64,000 nt of DNA from Veillonella montpellierensis DSM 17217 (GTDB taxonomy: Bacteria > Bacillota > Negativicutes > Veillonellales > Veillonellaceae): the NCBI RefSeq assembly GCF_000426745.1, contig NZ_KE384564.1:59392-123391 (forward strand). Direction: 5' to 3'. The position numbers and the translations under genes were made by a program. Positions 8,943 to 18,302 of this stretch are shown here, piece by piece. Within the stretch, counting starts at the first letter, position 1; each line of letters begins with the position of its first letter. The notes below the pieces were generated by a model, which did not search any database, was not told the DNA's origin, and was given only the letters and a program-made list of their open reading frames with translations.

Positions 8943-10668
8943 GTAGGGACACCCCTTTCTTACCAACCATATTCGACACTCTAGCACCTGCTGGAATCAT
9001 CGGAAACACATTCACTTCTTCGGCGACGCGACAATCGATAACAATGCCTGTATCCGATGTGAGTATATCACGCAAATGGGCATCTAATTCCTTTCTCGTA
9101 CTAATACGCATGGCTGGCAAATCAAAGGCCTCTGCCAATTTAACAAAGTCAGGACTTACATGTAAATCTACAAAGGAATATCTCCGTTGATTAAATAGTT
9201 CTTGCCATTGTCGCACCATACCTAAGTATTGATTATTTAAGATAAGGACTTTCACATTCAAATGATATTGTTTCATCATCATTAATTCTTCGAAGGTCAT
9301 TTGAAAGCCCCCATCGCCCACTACGAGAACGACGGTTGTATCAGGCGCTGCAATCGCAGCCCCCATGGCCGCCGGTACGCCATACCCCATAGTGCCAGCA
9401 CCGCCCGATGTAACCATCGTATGAGGATGTTTAAATGTTAAAAACTGAGCCGCCCACATTTGATGTTGTCCTACATCGGTAACGATAATCGCCTCTCCAT
9501 TCACGATCCTATCGACTTCAGACAATACTTCCTGTGGATATAACACACTTTCATCATGAGGTGGCACGACCATCGGGTACGTTTCTTGCCATTCATGAAT
9601 TTGGTTCCACCATTCTTCATGGGTCGCATCTTCAATACAAGTGTTTAATTCAGTTAATACATGTTTCAAGTCCCCTACAATCGGCACATGAATTTTTACA
9701 TTTTTATCGATTTCTGCTGGATCGATGTCGATATGAATAATCTTGGCATGCGGGCAAAAATGATTAGGATCACCTGTAATACGATCGTGAAAGCGAATGC
9801 CTGCCGCTATAACCACATCGGCTGCCTCGGTAGCATAGTTCGCCGTCACCGTACCATGCATGCCTAGCATGCCTAGCGACAATGGATGGTCTTCTGGGAA
9901 ACAGCCTAATCCTACCAACGTATTGGCAACTGGCGTCTGTGTCCGTTCTGCCAGTTCACGCAACTCCTGCCATGCGGAGGCTTTCAATACGCCACCACCA
10001 GCAATGATAAGTGGTTTCTTAGCCGTTTTTAACAAGGCAGCCGCCTTTTTAATTTGACCAATATGACCTTTATACGTCGGATCATAGCCTTCAACAGTGA
10101 TAGGTTCATCATATAACTTGTCATATACGTCCATAGGAATTGTCTGTAATTGAATATCCTTAGGAATATCAATGAGGACTGGCCCTGGACGTCCTGTGGA
10201 AGCAATAAAATAGGCGGACTTAATAATCCGTGGTAAGTCCATAATGTCTTTCACTAAATAGTTGTTTTTAGTAATCGGCATGGTAATCCCTACTGTATCA
10301 GCTTCTTGAAAGGAATCTTTCCCCAGTAAAGATCGCCCCACTTGCCCCGTAATCGCCAATAGAGGAATGGAATCCACATAGGCCGTCATAATCCCGGTAA
10401 CTAAATTAGTCGCTCCTGGTCCAGACGTAGCTAAACATACGCCCACCTTGCCAGACACACGCGCATACCCATCAGCAGCATGAGCGGCTCCTTGTTCATG
10501 ACGTACAAAGTAATGATGAAGTTTCACTTCTTCTTCGTTATACTTATAGAGTTCGTCATAAATCGGAATCACCGCGCCTCCTGGATATCCAAACATATGT
10601 CGCACACCAAGACGATATAACGTTTCTAATACAATATGAGCTCCATTTATCTTGTCCGCACGCATCAT
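8932..10668 (-). CDS. ilvB: Acetolactate synthase large (catalytic) subunit
   Basis: This 578-residue thiamine-diphosphate enzyme condenses two pyruvates to acetolactate, or pyruvate with 2-oxobutyrate. N-terminal PYR domain: FGYPGGAVIPIYDEL and the catalytic Glu in HEQGAAHAADGYAR. Middle domain: about residues 195-340. C-terminal PP domain: TMGYGVPAAMGAA and the Mg/ThDP motif VVGDGGFQMTFEEL...NNQYLGMVRQWQELF. The start is the first of two adjacent ATGs behind AAGGAGG. The downstream ilvN overlaps the stop. Standard length for the family. Confidence 0.97.
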   Translation of the reverse strand: MMRADKINGAHIVLETLYRLGVRHMFGYPGGAVIPIYDELYKYNEEEVKLHHYFVRHEQGAAHAADGYARVSGKVGVCLATSGPGATNLVTGIMTAYVDSIPLLAITGQVGRSLLGKDSFQEADTVGITMPITKNNYLVKDIMDLPRIIKSAYFIASTGRPGPVLIDIPKDIQLQTIPMDVYDKLYDEPITVEGYDPTYKGHIGQIKKAAALLKTAKKPLIIAGGGVLKASAWQELRELAERTQTPVANTLVGLGCFPEDHPLSLGMLGMHGTVTANYATEAADVVIAAGIRFHDRITGDPNHFCPHAKIIHIDIDPAEIDKNVKIHVPIVGDLKHVLTELNTCIEDATHEEWWNQIHEWQETYPMVVPPHDESVLYPQEVLSEVDRIVNGEAIIVTDVGQHQMWAAQFLTFKHPHTMVTSGGAGTMGYGVPAAMGAAIAAPDTTVVLVVGDGGFQMTFEELMMMKQYHLNVKVLILNNQYLGMVRQWQELFNQRRYSFVDLHVSPDFVKLAEAFDLPAMRISTRKELDAHLRDILTSDTGIVIDCRVAEEVNVFPMIPAGARVSNMVGKKGVSLHDE

Positions 10669-10716
10669 AAACGCCTCCTTTTCAACATGTACCTATCATC
10701 AACCTATCATTGTTAC

Positions 10717-11940
10717 TTATTCTTCCAACAAACTAGAACTGTTTAATCGTGTAATCATATAGCCTTGTTGTGTAAAGGCTTCAATAATGTTAGCAATATG
10801 TTCTTCCCCATTCGTTTCTACAGTGACTTGTAGTTCCACTTCATGAAAGCGATCTAGATTTTTGAATTGATTGTGATCCAGTTTAATAACATTCGCATCT
10901 TGTTTCGCCAATATCTGTGATACTGCCACCAATTGACCCGGCTTATCCGGTAAATTAACGGAGAAACTGAAAATACGCCCCCGTACAATCAAGCCTTTCG
11001 TAATCATCGAAGAAATCGTCAATACATCGATGTTACCGCCACTGACGATAGATACGACTTTTTTGCCACGGCAGGATAATTTTTTCAACCCTGCTAAGGA
11101 TAAAATTCCTGCATTTTCCGCCACTAGTTTATGTTTTTCCACCAATAACAAAAAGGCTTCCATCAGTTCATAATCTGATACAGTTACAATTTCATCCACA
11201 TACTGCTTAATATATTGCAACGTAAGATCGCCCACCAATTTAACCGCCGCTCCATCAGCAATGGTACTCGCCTCTTTTAATTCCACTGGCTTGCCTGCTC
11301 GAAGCCCCGCCAAAGCACAAGCGGCCCCTTCTGGTTCCACACCAATAATCTTGATGGTCGGATTTTTCAGTTTCGCCGCTGCCGCCACGCCGGCCACTAA
11401 TCCACCGCCTCCGACTGGCACTAACATAACATCTGCATCGGGTAATTCTTCAAGCACTTCTAAGGCAATCGTTCCTTGTCCTTCTAACACGTCTTCATCA
11501 TTAAAAGGATGTACAAAGGTATAGCCGTATTCTTCTTGTAATTCACATGCCTTTTGATAGGCTTCGTCATATACTTCACCATGCAAAACAACTTCAGCGC
11601 CCCATCGTTTCGTAGATTCTATTTTGATCAATGGCGTATGTTTGGGCATCACAATGACTGCTTTAATTCCTAATTTCTGAGCTGCCAATGCGACGCCTTG
11701 TGCATGATTGCCTGCAGATGCAGCGATGACGCCACATTTCTTTTCTTCATCCGATAATTTACAAATTTTGTTATACGCTCCACGCACTTTAAACGATCCG
11801 GTGCGCTGTAAATTTTCTGGTTTAATGTATACATCATTGCCACATTCGTCGGAAAATACATCGCTATGTAACAATTTAGTGGTAACAGTAACGGTGCCTA
11901 GCCGCTCTCTGGCTTCTATAAAATCATATAACTTATGCAT
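10717..11940 (-). CDS. ilvA: Threonine ammonia-lyase with one ACT domain
   Basis: The enzyme deaminates threonine to 2-oxobutyrate, the first step to isoleucine. The 407-residue form has one C-terminal ACT domain (about residues 328-402, beginning FSFSVNLPDKPGQL), not the two-part regulatory domain of E. coli IlvA. The PLP lysine lies in RTGSFKVRGA (Lys 51). The PLP-phosphate loop is PVGGGGLVAG, and SGGNID comes near residue 315. A catabolic-type (TdcB-like) relative would look similar, but its place in an ilv operon supports a biosynthetic role. It is preceded by a 270-base repeat-bearing spacer after ilvD. Confidence 0.93.
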   Translation of the reverse strand: MHKLYDFIEARERLGTVTVTTKLLHSDVFSDECGNDVYIKPENLQRTGSFKVRGAYNKICKLSDEEKKCGVIAASAGNHAQGVALAAQKLGIKAVIVMPKHTPLIKIESTKRWGAEVVLHGEVYDEAYQKACELQEEYGYTFVHPFNDEDVLEGQGTIALEVLEELPDADVMLVPVGGGGLVAGVAAAAKLKNPTIKIIGVEPEGAACALAGLRAGKPVELKEASTIADGAAVKLVGDLTLQYIKQYVDEIVTVSDYELMEAFLLLVEKHKLVAENAGILSLAGLKKLSCRGKKVVSIVSGGNIDVLTISSMITKGLIVRGRIFSFSVNLPDKPGQLVAVSQILAKQDANVIKLDHNQFKNLDRFHEVELQVTVETNGEEHIANIIEAFTQQGYMITRLNSSSLLEE

Positions 11941-12050
11941 AATATCCCTCTCTTATATGTATCTATCGCGCTATACTACGCACTCACATTGAGCGCTACG
12001 GCGCTTTCTTCAATCGGTCACCAATGCACCCGTACATTCCTATCATCTAT

Positions 12051-12180
12051 GAAATCACATAGGATACGTAAACGTATCGCCATACCTTAGTGTTTCAAAT
12101 TCGCTCTGAAATCATATAGAATACGTTTTATATACTTTGGTAGCGACTTTTTCCACATTCCTACGAAATCACATAGAACG
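12051..12180. repeat. Three short direct repeats in the ilvD-ilvA spacer
   Basis: Variants of GAAATCACATAGGATACG occur at 12051, 12108 and 12164, spaced 57 and 56 bases apart, within the 269-base spacer between ilvD and ilvA. No hairpin with a U-run is evident, so transcription probably continues through the spacer. Confidence 0.7.
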
Positions 12181-12209
12181 CATTGTATATCTCCTAGACC
12201 GCGCTCCTA

Positions 12210-13880
12210 TTAGTCTTCATCCAATAATTCAATCGCCCCACGATCCGCAGAGGATACATGCATGGCATATTTTTTCAAATATCCTGTCACATGACTGCGG
12301 TAAGGTGCTAAGTTAGCTTTACGTGCTGCAATTTCTTCATCGGATAGCCGTACCGATAACAAGCCAGCAGGAATGTCGATATCAATCATATCCCCATCTT
12401 CCACAATCGCAATCGTACCACCAGCTGCCGCTTCTGGCGATACGTGACCAATCGAGGCACCTCGAGTAGCACCCGAGAAACGACCATCCGTAATCAACGC
12501 TACCGAATCGCCTAATCCCATACCTGTAATGACAGAAGTCGGTGTCAACATTTCACGCATACCAGGACCGCCTTTTGGGCCTTCATAACGAATGACAACC
12601 ACATCGCCTTTTACAACCTTGCCACCCATAATGGCTTCCACTGCTTCTTCTTCATTGTTATATACTTTCGCTGGTCCACTATGAACGAGCATACTAGGAT
12701 CAACGGCCCCTGCTTTCACTACCGAGCCATCGACGGCCAAATTGCCCTTTAATACGGCAATGCCTCCCGTTTCATGAACGGGGTCATCAAAGGAATGAAT
12801 CACATCGTCATCTAAAATGGCCACCCCATTAGCAATGTCCCCTTGTGTAGAAAGCGATACGGTTTTCGCATCCCCGTGCAAGCGATCATTCATGAATAAT
12901 CGTTTCATCACCGCTGGAATACCACCAGCCCTATATAAGTCTTCAATGAAATATTTGCCTGATGGCGATAATTTAGCCAACTGTGGTGTGGTTTGTGCAA
13001 TGCGACTAAAATCATCCAGTGTTAATGTCACACCCGCTTCATGGGCAATGGCTGGTAAATGTAGGGCCGTATTAGACGATCCGCCTAATGCCATATCTAC
13101 TGCTACGGCATTTTCAAAAGCCTTTCGCGTCATGATATCCTTAGGCCGTAGGTCTGCTGCTAAGACTTTCAGTACTTGCATACCCGCTAATTTAGCAAGG
13201 CGCATACGTTCCGCATAGACTGCAGGAATTGTACCATTACCTGGTAATCCCATGCCCAATGCTTCGGTTAAGCAATTCATTGTATTGGCTGTATACATGC
13301 CAGAACAAGAGCCACAAGTAGGACAAGCCGTATTTTCAATCTCTGCCAATTCCGCATCATCAATTTGTCCTGTTTGATGTTGTCCCACTGCTTCAAACAC
13401 ATTGCTCAAGCCAATCTTTGTGCCTTTATGAACACCGGCTAACATTGCGCCACCGCTCACAAATACACTTGGTAAATTCAATCGCGCTGCAGCAATCAAC
13501 ATACCTGGCACAACTTTATCACAATTAGGAATGAATACCATCGCATCAAATGGTGTGGCCATTGCCGTCGCTTCAATGGAGTCGGCGATAATGTTACGCG
13601 TTACCAAAGAATATTTCATGCCTATATGATTCATCGCTAACCCATCACAAATACCGATGGTATTAAATTCAATAGGAATCCCACCGGCGTTGCGAATACC
13701 ATCTTTCACAGCTTGCACCAAATTGCGCAAATGCATATGACCTGGCACGATTTCATTAAAAGAATTGGCAATCCCGATAATAGGGCGATGCATTTCTTCA
13801 TCTACAAAACCTAAGGCCTTCAATAATGATCGATGGGGTGCTCTTGTCACGCCTGTTGTTAAATTGCTACTTCTGCTCAT
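12210..13880 (-). CDS. ilvD: Dihydroxyacid dehydratase
   Basis: IlvD dehydrates 2,3-dihydroxyisovalerate (and the methylvalerate analogue) to the 2-oxo acid. It carries an iron-sulfur cluster. The 556-residue protein shows the cluster and metal cysteines in [10 protein letters not shown] (about 120) and [18 protein letters not shown] (about 190-206), and the C-terminal substrate motif [11 protein letters not shown]. The ATG at 13880 lies 9 bases from AAAGG; the ATG at 13889 abuts that site and is rejected. It is the first structural gene of ilvDABN, directly behind the attenuator at 13903-13933. Confidence 0.97.
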   Translation of the reverse strand: MSRSSNLTTGVTRAPHRSLLKALGFVDEEMHRPIIGIANSFNEIVPGHMHLRNLVQAVKDGIRNAGGIPIEFNTIGICDGLAMNHIGMKYSLVTRNIIADSIEATAMATPFDAMVFIPNCDKVVPGMLIAAARLNLPSVFVSGGAMLAGVHKGTKIGLSNVFEAVGQHQTGQIDDAELAEIENTACPTCGSCSGMYTANTMNCLTEALGMGLPGNGTIPAVYAERMRLAKLAGMQVLKVLAADLRPKDIMTRKAFENAVAVDMALGGSSNTALHLPAIAHEAGVTLTLDDFSRIAQTTPQLAKLSPSGKYFIEDLYRAGGIPAVMKRLFMNDRLHGDAKTVSLSTQGDIANGVAILDDDVIHSFDDPVHETGGIAVLKGNLAVDGSVVKAGAVDPSMLVHSGPAKVYNNEEEAVEAIMGGKVVKGDVVVIRYEGPKGGPGMREMLTPTSVITGMGLGDSVALITDGRFSGATRGASIGHVSPEAAAGGTIAIVEDGDMIDIDIPAGLLSVRLSDEEIAARKANLAPYRSHVTGYLKKYAMHVSSADRGAIELLDED

Positions 13881-13902
13881 ACTAGACATCCTTTCACAAG
13901 TA

Positions 13903-13933
13903 ATAAAAAAAGACGATTCCTTTGAATCGTCTT
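13903..13933 (-). terminator. Attenuator terminator upstream of ilvD
   Basis: A 10-base-pair perfect stem (13910-13919 with 13924-13933), a 4-base loop, and seven U residues in the minus-strand transcript. It ends about 20 bases before the ilvD start, so it can only act as a regulated terminator in the leader. Its 5' arm overlaps a 10-base element (13929-13938) that is exactly complementary to 14086-14095 in the leader peptide gene: a competing antiterminator. Confidence 0.85.
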
Positions 13934-14024
13934 AAAAGTCATAAGCGCAGTATATATATGCATATATATTGTGTTCTATAAAGTTTCTAAAGGTAGCCTG
14001 CTATGTTGCTATCCTACAACCAAA

Positions 14025-14186
14025 TCAGCAAAGGCTAGTCGTGGCCATTTTCTTATTGATTGTAATTAAACTACATTCGCTGAAACTTTTAAGACAGAAT
14101 CTTGTTAAGTTGTTGTTCATAATTCGAATGCTGTTAATAATTGTGATAATCACAATAATCAATAAGCTAATGACTAAACCTAACAT
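14025..14186 (-). CDS. ilv operon leader peptide (Ile/Leu/Val-rich)
   Basis: A 53-codon reading frame with a strong GGAGGG ribosome site 4 bases from its ATG. Fifteen of the first 22 residues are Ile, Leu or Val (MLGLVISLLIIVIITIINSI then RI). This is the expected design of an attenuation leader peptide for a branched-chain operon, comparable in kind to E. coli IlvL but not obviously homologous. Codons 31-34 contain the antiterminator half 14086-14095. A ribosome stalled in codons 2-22 would leave that half free to pair with 13929-13938 and disrupt the terminator before ilvD. A tiny membrane protein is the alternative reading, but the position and the RNA pairing favour a leader. Confidence 0.8.
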   Translation of the reverse strand: MLGLVISLLIIVIITIINSIRIMNNNLTRFCLKSFSECSLITINKKMATTSLC

Positions 14187-14227
14187 AATTCCCTCCAAAA
14201 ATTTCAATACCTTCTAAATATGTTTCT

Positions 14228-14256
14228 ATCATAGCACGATATTTTTTATTAAGCAA
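14228..14256 (-). promoter_or_regulatory. Promoter of the ilvDABN operon
   Basis: On the minus strand, -35 TTGCTT (14251-14256), a 17-base spacer and -10 TATGAT (14228-14233). Predicted start of transcription is near 14221, giving a leader RNA of about 320 bases to the attenuator. Confidence 0.75.
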
Positions 14257-14346
14257 CATAAATCAACATGGATATGTAAAAAAATATATCCATTAGTAAT
14301 GTCACATATAATAATTTGTAATGCCATATAGCGTATTCGTATGGCA

Positions 14347-14436
14347 TTCATACATCATGTATATCATAGGCTACTAGCAGTTTCAAGTCCGCTTATCTAC
14401 GTAATCTTCATACATCACGTCTATCACAGGCTACAC
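14347..14436. repeat. Direct repeat pair upstream of the ilv promoter
   Basis: Two 28-29-base imperfect copies of TTCATACATCA-GT-TATCA-AGGCTAC begin near 14347 and 14408, about 61 bases apart. They lie in the spacer 14257-14585 between the cupin gene and the ilv promoter. No gene is seen in this spacer. Confidence 0.65.
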
Positions 14437-14585
14437 TACAAGGAGCTAGAAGAACCGTACTTTCAGTGCTTCATAAGCCTACCTATACGCCATCCAGTTC
14501 TACTTATTTTGTGCCATCCATAGGCACCTAGAAAGCTCCGCCTATGTTCCGTTACCCTCTATCGACAATAAGGACTGCCATCCTA

Positions 14586-15035
14586 TCAAGAACTTTGTAA
14601 AAACTCACGTATTGCTGGATCCTTTTGTAATTCCTCTAGTTTTTCATCGGCCACCACAGTCACTTTATCGCGATCAAGGTTCACTAAACATAAAAATCCT
14701 AAATAGTCACCTTGATTCGCGCGAAATTGATGCACTGTGCCACTAGGAATTTCAATCATATCGCCCACCGCTACATCCACGATGTCGTGACCTAATAAGC
14801 ATTGCCCCTTACCTCTAAATATCATTACCATATGTGTGTGTTCATGATACTCTAAGGTACTATACCCATGAGGCTTGACTTCAAAATAGCGAAACTGACA
14901 AGGAATATCAAAGGCCCCATCAAACAAGACCTGTCGTGTTACATCTTTAAAAGGACTGCCATCTTGCTTATACACCAATAGATCTGTATCATGCCAAGTA
15001 TAGGTTTGACTGTCAAACTTTTTAATCATCGTCAC
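14586..15035 (-). CDS. Single-domain cupin protein
   Basis: A protein of about 149 residues with one cupin barrel. Motif 1 is YHEHTHMVMIFRGKGQ (metal-type His residues, then a Gly-rich turn). Motif 2 is GDMIEIPSGTVHQF. Cupin small proteins bind metal or small ligands, and the specific role is not shown. The start is probably the GTG at 15035, 6 bases from AAGGA; ATG 15029 is possible. It is a single gene between the ilv leader and the copper chaperone, same strand. Confidence 0.8.
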   Translation of the reverse strand: MTMIKKFDSQTYTWHDTDLLVYKQDGSPFKDVTRQVLFDGAFDIPCQFRYFEVKPHGYSTLEYHEHTHMVMIFRGKGQCLLGHDIVDVAVGDMIEIPSGTVHQFRANQGDYLGFLCLVNLDRDKVTVVADEKLEELQKDPAIREFLQSS

Positions 15036-15189
15036 TGTAATTCCTTTCTCCACAACCCGATAGGTATGAAAGATACATCTACTTCTTAACGTGCCTATAT
15101 ACCTAGCAAACTCTCTCTATATAAAGAGTACCCTTTGTGATAGCCATTACGTTCACGAAAGGCTCCACAAAAGGCACTAAGAACTTAGC

Positions 15190-15495
15190 TTATTTAAATA
15201 ATTTTTTAATCGTTCCCAAAAATCCTGTATGATGGTGTACATGATTTGCTACACCAGCTACTTCAAAACCAGTTGCCAAAATAGCATTGCTAATGGTTTC
15301 TACATTATTTTTTGTGGAATCATAGGTAATGGTTACTGTTTTTTCTGGTAAATCAACATGGGATGATACAACACCATCTAATCCAATCGTAGCACCTTCT
15401 ACTGTTTCTTGACAGTTACCACACATCATACCAGGCACAGTAAATACTTTTGTTACCATAGTACCATTTTCACCACAACCACATTCTTTACACAT
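15190..15495 (-). CDS. Heavy-metal-associated domain protein, CopZ-like copper chaperone with extra metal-ligand ends
   Basis: A 101-residue protein with a ferredoxin-like HMA domain at about residues 13-80. The metal site GMMCGNC (C-x2-C) is that of Cu(I)-carrying Atx1/CopZ proteins. Unusually, the domain is flanked by a Cys-rich start (MCKECGCGENG) and a His cluster near the end (HVHHH), both possible extra metal ligands. Typical CopZ proteins are about 70 residues without such tails. No copper ATPase or CsoR is adjacent. A strong AAGGAGG site precedes the ATG. Confidence 0.85.
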   Translation of the reverse strand: MCKECGCGENGTMVTKVFTVPGMMCGNCQETVEGATIGLDGVVSSHVDLPEKTVTITYDSTKNNVETISNAILATGFEVAGVANHVHHHTGFLGTIKKLFK

Positions 15496-15782
15496 AGGAT
15501 GACCTCCTTACTGACTATATATCTATCCGTCACACATTGTATACATCATAACCGCCACAAGTGAATTTATGTTCACCCATTGGTACATCTATAGTATACA
15601 ACGATAGCAACACTTAGTCATTATATTTATCAAATTTTCCGTTCCCATATAGTACCGATTCCTTCGCTACAACCTAGAGCTATTCAAGTTGTACCGCCAG
15701 CACTTGTGGCGCCCTAGTAAAGAACATTCCGACCTGCAATGCCAGGCCATTTTAGCGCATAGCTATAATAGGCTAGTACACA

Positions 15783-16034
15783 CTACGCATCTTTATGTTT
15801 ATTATCGTTCACAGACCCAGAAGTCACGTCAATGGTTTCTTTCGCAGCATGAACGACCTCTTGTACATCCTCTTTCGCTTCACGAATTGCTTTCTTTTCT
15901 GAACTCATAGCGCCTTTAAACTCACGAATACTCTTACCAATAGCGCGCCCCACTTCTGGTAATTTGCCTGGTCCAAAAATAATCAAGGCAATGACTAAAA
16001 TAACAATTAATTCTGGAGTTCCAATACCAAACAT
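15783..16034 (-). CDS. tatA: Sec-independent translocase protein TatA/TatE
   Basis: An 83-residue protein with the TatA plan: short periplasmic start [11 protein letters not shown], one membrane helix (residues 6-21), the [16 protein letters not shown] hinge and amphipathic helix, and a charged tail. TatA forms the pore-like part of the twin-arginine pathway. The Glu at position 8 within PELIV and the Phe-Gly pair at 20-21 are the conserved functional sites. No tatC is present in the window. The AAAGGAG site is well placed. Confidence 0.93.
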   Translation of the reverse strand: MFGIGTPELIVILVIALIIFGPGKLPEVGRAIGKSIREFKGAMSSEKKAIREAKEDVQEVVHAAKETIDVTSGSVNDNKHKDA

Positions 16035-16119
16035 AATCTATCTCCTTTATCATAGTATTTGACTATTACGCATCTATCATCCTAGGACTAAGTACAGATT
16101 GCTGTTACCGATTAGTCCA

Positions 16120-16878
16120 TCACCGGTTTTTAACCTGATAAGCCTCTTGGTCTACAAACCAATCAATAGGTACCTGTGAAAGAACCGCCCCAGGCAACAC
16201 ATGCCCAATGCGTTCTCGCCATGGTGAGTCTTCATAATCAAGCCGCTGCTGCAACACTTTTGCTAAGGCAGCTCGCTTCGCATCACCTACGACGGTATAC
16301 CACACATGCCGCGCTTGTGAAAGAAATGAAAATGTCATCGTCACACGATCCCAAACGTTTCCATCTTCCACCGCTACCACATAGCGCCCATCTTCCTGTA
16401 GTGCTAACGACCGAGGAAACAATCCGGCCGTATGTCCATCTTGGCCAAGTCCTAAAATCGCCAAGTCTACGCCTCTTTTATCGCGAGCGCGCAAAATCGT
16501 TTTTACTTCTTTATCATATTCATCCGCTGCATTTCGTACCGTTCCCTTATCTGTATGAATTGGGAAAAAGTGCGATGCCCCACACATATTAGAAAACAGC
16601 CTTTTTTTAGCTCGATAGAAATGATTATCTGGATCAGACTGTGAAATAAATCGTTCGTCTGTCCACAAGAAAAACGTACGTTCCCAATCGATTCGATCAA
16701 TATAGACTGGCGTGTTTAATAATTCAAATAAGCGATTAGGAATCGTACCGCCCGTAATCGCCACTATGCATGAACCAGTTTCACAAATACTACGCGCCAC
16801 AAAATCAACGAACGCATCGGCTACAGCCGTTGCCACTTCATCTGGCGTTATGAAACTATGCATCACATCCTGTGCCAC
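16120..16878 (-). CDS. pgl: 6-phosphogluconolactonase (DevB type)
   Basis: The enzyme hydrolyses 6-phosphogluconolactone in the oxidative pentose phosphate pathway. The 252-residue protein carries the SugarP isomerase-family motifs: TGGTIPNRLFELL (residues 40-52), LWTDERFI, SDPDNHFYRAKKRLF and ILGLGQDGHTAGLFP. The family also includes glucosamine-6-phosphate deaminase, but the WTDER-type motif and spacing favour the lactonase. The start is a GTG 9 bases from AAGGAGG. It is a single gene between leuB and tatA. Confidence 0.88.
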   Translation of the reverse strand: MAQDVMHSFITPDEVATAVADAFVDFVARSICETGSCIVAITGGTIPNRLFELLNTPVYIDRIDWERTFFLWTDERFISQSDPDNHFYRAKKRLFSNMCGASHFFPIHTDKGTVRNAADEYDKEVKTILRARDKRGVDLAILGLGQDGHTAGLFPRSLALQEDGRYVVAVEDGNVWDRVTMTFSFLSQARHVWYTVVGDAKRAALAKVLQQRLDYEDSPWRERIGHVLPGAVLSQVPIDWFVDQEAYQVKNR

Positions 16879-17017
16879 AATGATAAGCCTCCTTCATCTT
16901 ACGATAGGATTGTCATTAGACTACCTATCATTCGATTATACACTGATTAAACATAGTTGTGCAAGAAGGAGGCTATGAGATTTATATATTCCTTGTATTT
17001 AAAAAAATAATGACCTA

Positions 17018-18100
17018 CTATCCATCTAATCGTTCTATAACGGCTTGCGCCATGGCGTGGCATTTTACTGGTCTATCATCGCCACGAGCAATATCCCTTG
17101 TGCGATAGCCGTCAGTTAATGCACGGCTTACGGCATGTTCAATAGAATCGGCTACGTTAGGGCAATCAAGAGCGTACCGACACATCATAGCCGCTGCCAA
17201 GATTGTACCGAGTGGATTGGCTATATCTTTACCCATTATATCGGGTGCCGATCCATGAATAGGCTCAAACAAAGGCGTTCCTGTCCCAATCGATGCTGAT
17301 GGCAATAATCCGATAGAGCCAGACACTACAGCCCCTTCATCGCTCAAAATGTCGCCGAACAAATTGGTTGTTACCATCACATCAAACTGACCTGGATTCA
17401 CCACAATTTGTTGCGCCGCATTATCTACATACAAATAGTCAAAGGTCACATCCTTCGCTTGTGCTGCTTTTTCTTGGGCAATCCGTCGCCATAAGCGTGA
17501 CGATGCTAACACATTTGCTTTATCCACAGAAGCCACTTTTCCATGGCGCTTGCGGGCCATATCAATAGCCACATCCATAATTCTTTCAATTTCCATGCGA
17601 CTATAGGTTTCCTTATCCCACGCTACTTCTTCAGCGCCAGTGCCCGATGCTTCTGATCGTTCACCAAAGTAAATGCCCCCTGTCAGTTCACGAACAATCA
17701 TAAAGTCTACCGCTTCTACCCATTCTTGTTTTAGAGGAGATTGCTCACGAAGAGCTGGAAAAATCTTAACGGGCCGTAAATTGCAAAATAGTCCAAGCGC
17801 CTTACGTAACCCTAATATGGCTTTTTCTGGGCGTATAGCTGGATCTACATGATCCCATTTAGGGCCACCTACGGCGCCTAATAATACGGCATCCGCCTTT
17901 TGGCAAGCAGTAATAGTATCCTCTGTCAAAGGTACGCCATAGGCATCGATAGAGGCGCCTCCTGCCTCTTTTACAATCCATTCTACCGATATATTCGCCT
18001 TAGCAAAAGCTACATCACATACACATCGAGTCACATCGATAATTTCCGCGCCAATGCCATCACCGGGAATCAGCACAATCTGTCGTGTTTTCTTAGTCAT
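17018..18100 (-). CDS. leuB: 3-isopropylmalate dehydrogenase
   Basis: LeuB oxidises and decarboxylates 3-isopropylmalate, the third leucine-specific step, using NAD+ and a divalent metal. The 360-residue protein starts with the PGDGIGAEI signature, has LLGAVGGPKWD and RPEKAILGLRKALGLFCNLRP (substrate arginines), the catalytic Tyr in GGIYFGER, Lys in SVDKANVL, metal Asp residues in NLFGDILSDE, and the NAD-binding EPIHGSAPDI. It is the last gene of leuACDB, 202 bases after leuD in a spacer carrying several AATTCTTCTT repeats. Confidence 0.97.
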   Translation of the reverse strand: MTKKTRQIVLIPGDGIGAEIIDVTRCVCDVAFAKANISVEWIVKEAGGASIDAYGVPLTEDTITACQKADAVLLGAVGGPKWDHVDPAIRPEKAILGLRKALGLFCNLRPVKIFPALREQSPLKQEWVEAVDFMIVRELTGGIYFGERSEASGTGAEEVAWDKETYSRMEIERIMDVAIDMARKRHGKVASVDKANVLASSRLWRRIAQEKAAQAKDVTFDYLYVDNAAQQIVVNPGQFDVMVTTNLFGDILSDEGAVVSGSIGLLPSASIGTGTPLFEPIHGSAPDIMGKDIANPLGTILAAAMMCRYALDCPNVADSIEHAVSRALTDGYRTRDIARGDDRPVKCHAMAQAVIERLDG

Positions 18101-18302
18101 ACTCTATCCTCTACCTTCCATGGGTATCTCAAAACTCTTCTTTCTGTCTATGGCAGAATTCTTCTTTCTGTTTCAAAATTCTTCTCGGTCTATCTCAAAA
18201 GCTTCTATCTCATCTATCGGGGTAAACTTCTTTTAGGTTTATCATAAAAAGCTTCGTATCCTATCGATTAGGAATCGTCGTTTTCTATCAATCATGAATC
18301 TT

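Noticed and set aside
14341..14523. Plus-strand frame of 60 codons upstream of the cupin gene
   Set aside because: It crosses a direct repeat pair and shows no ribosome site or motif.
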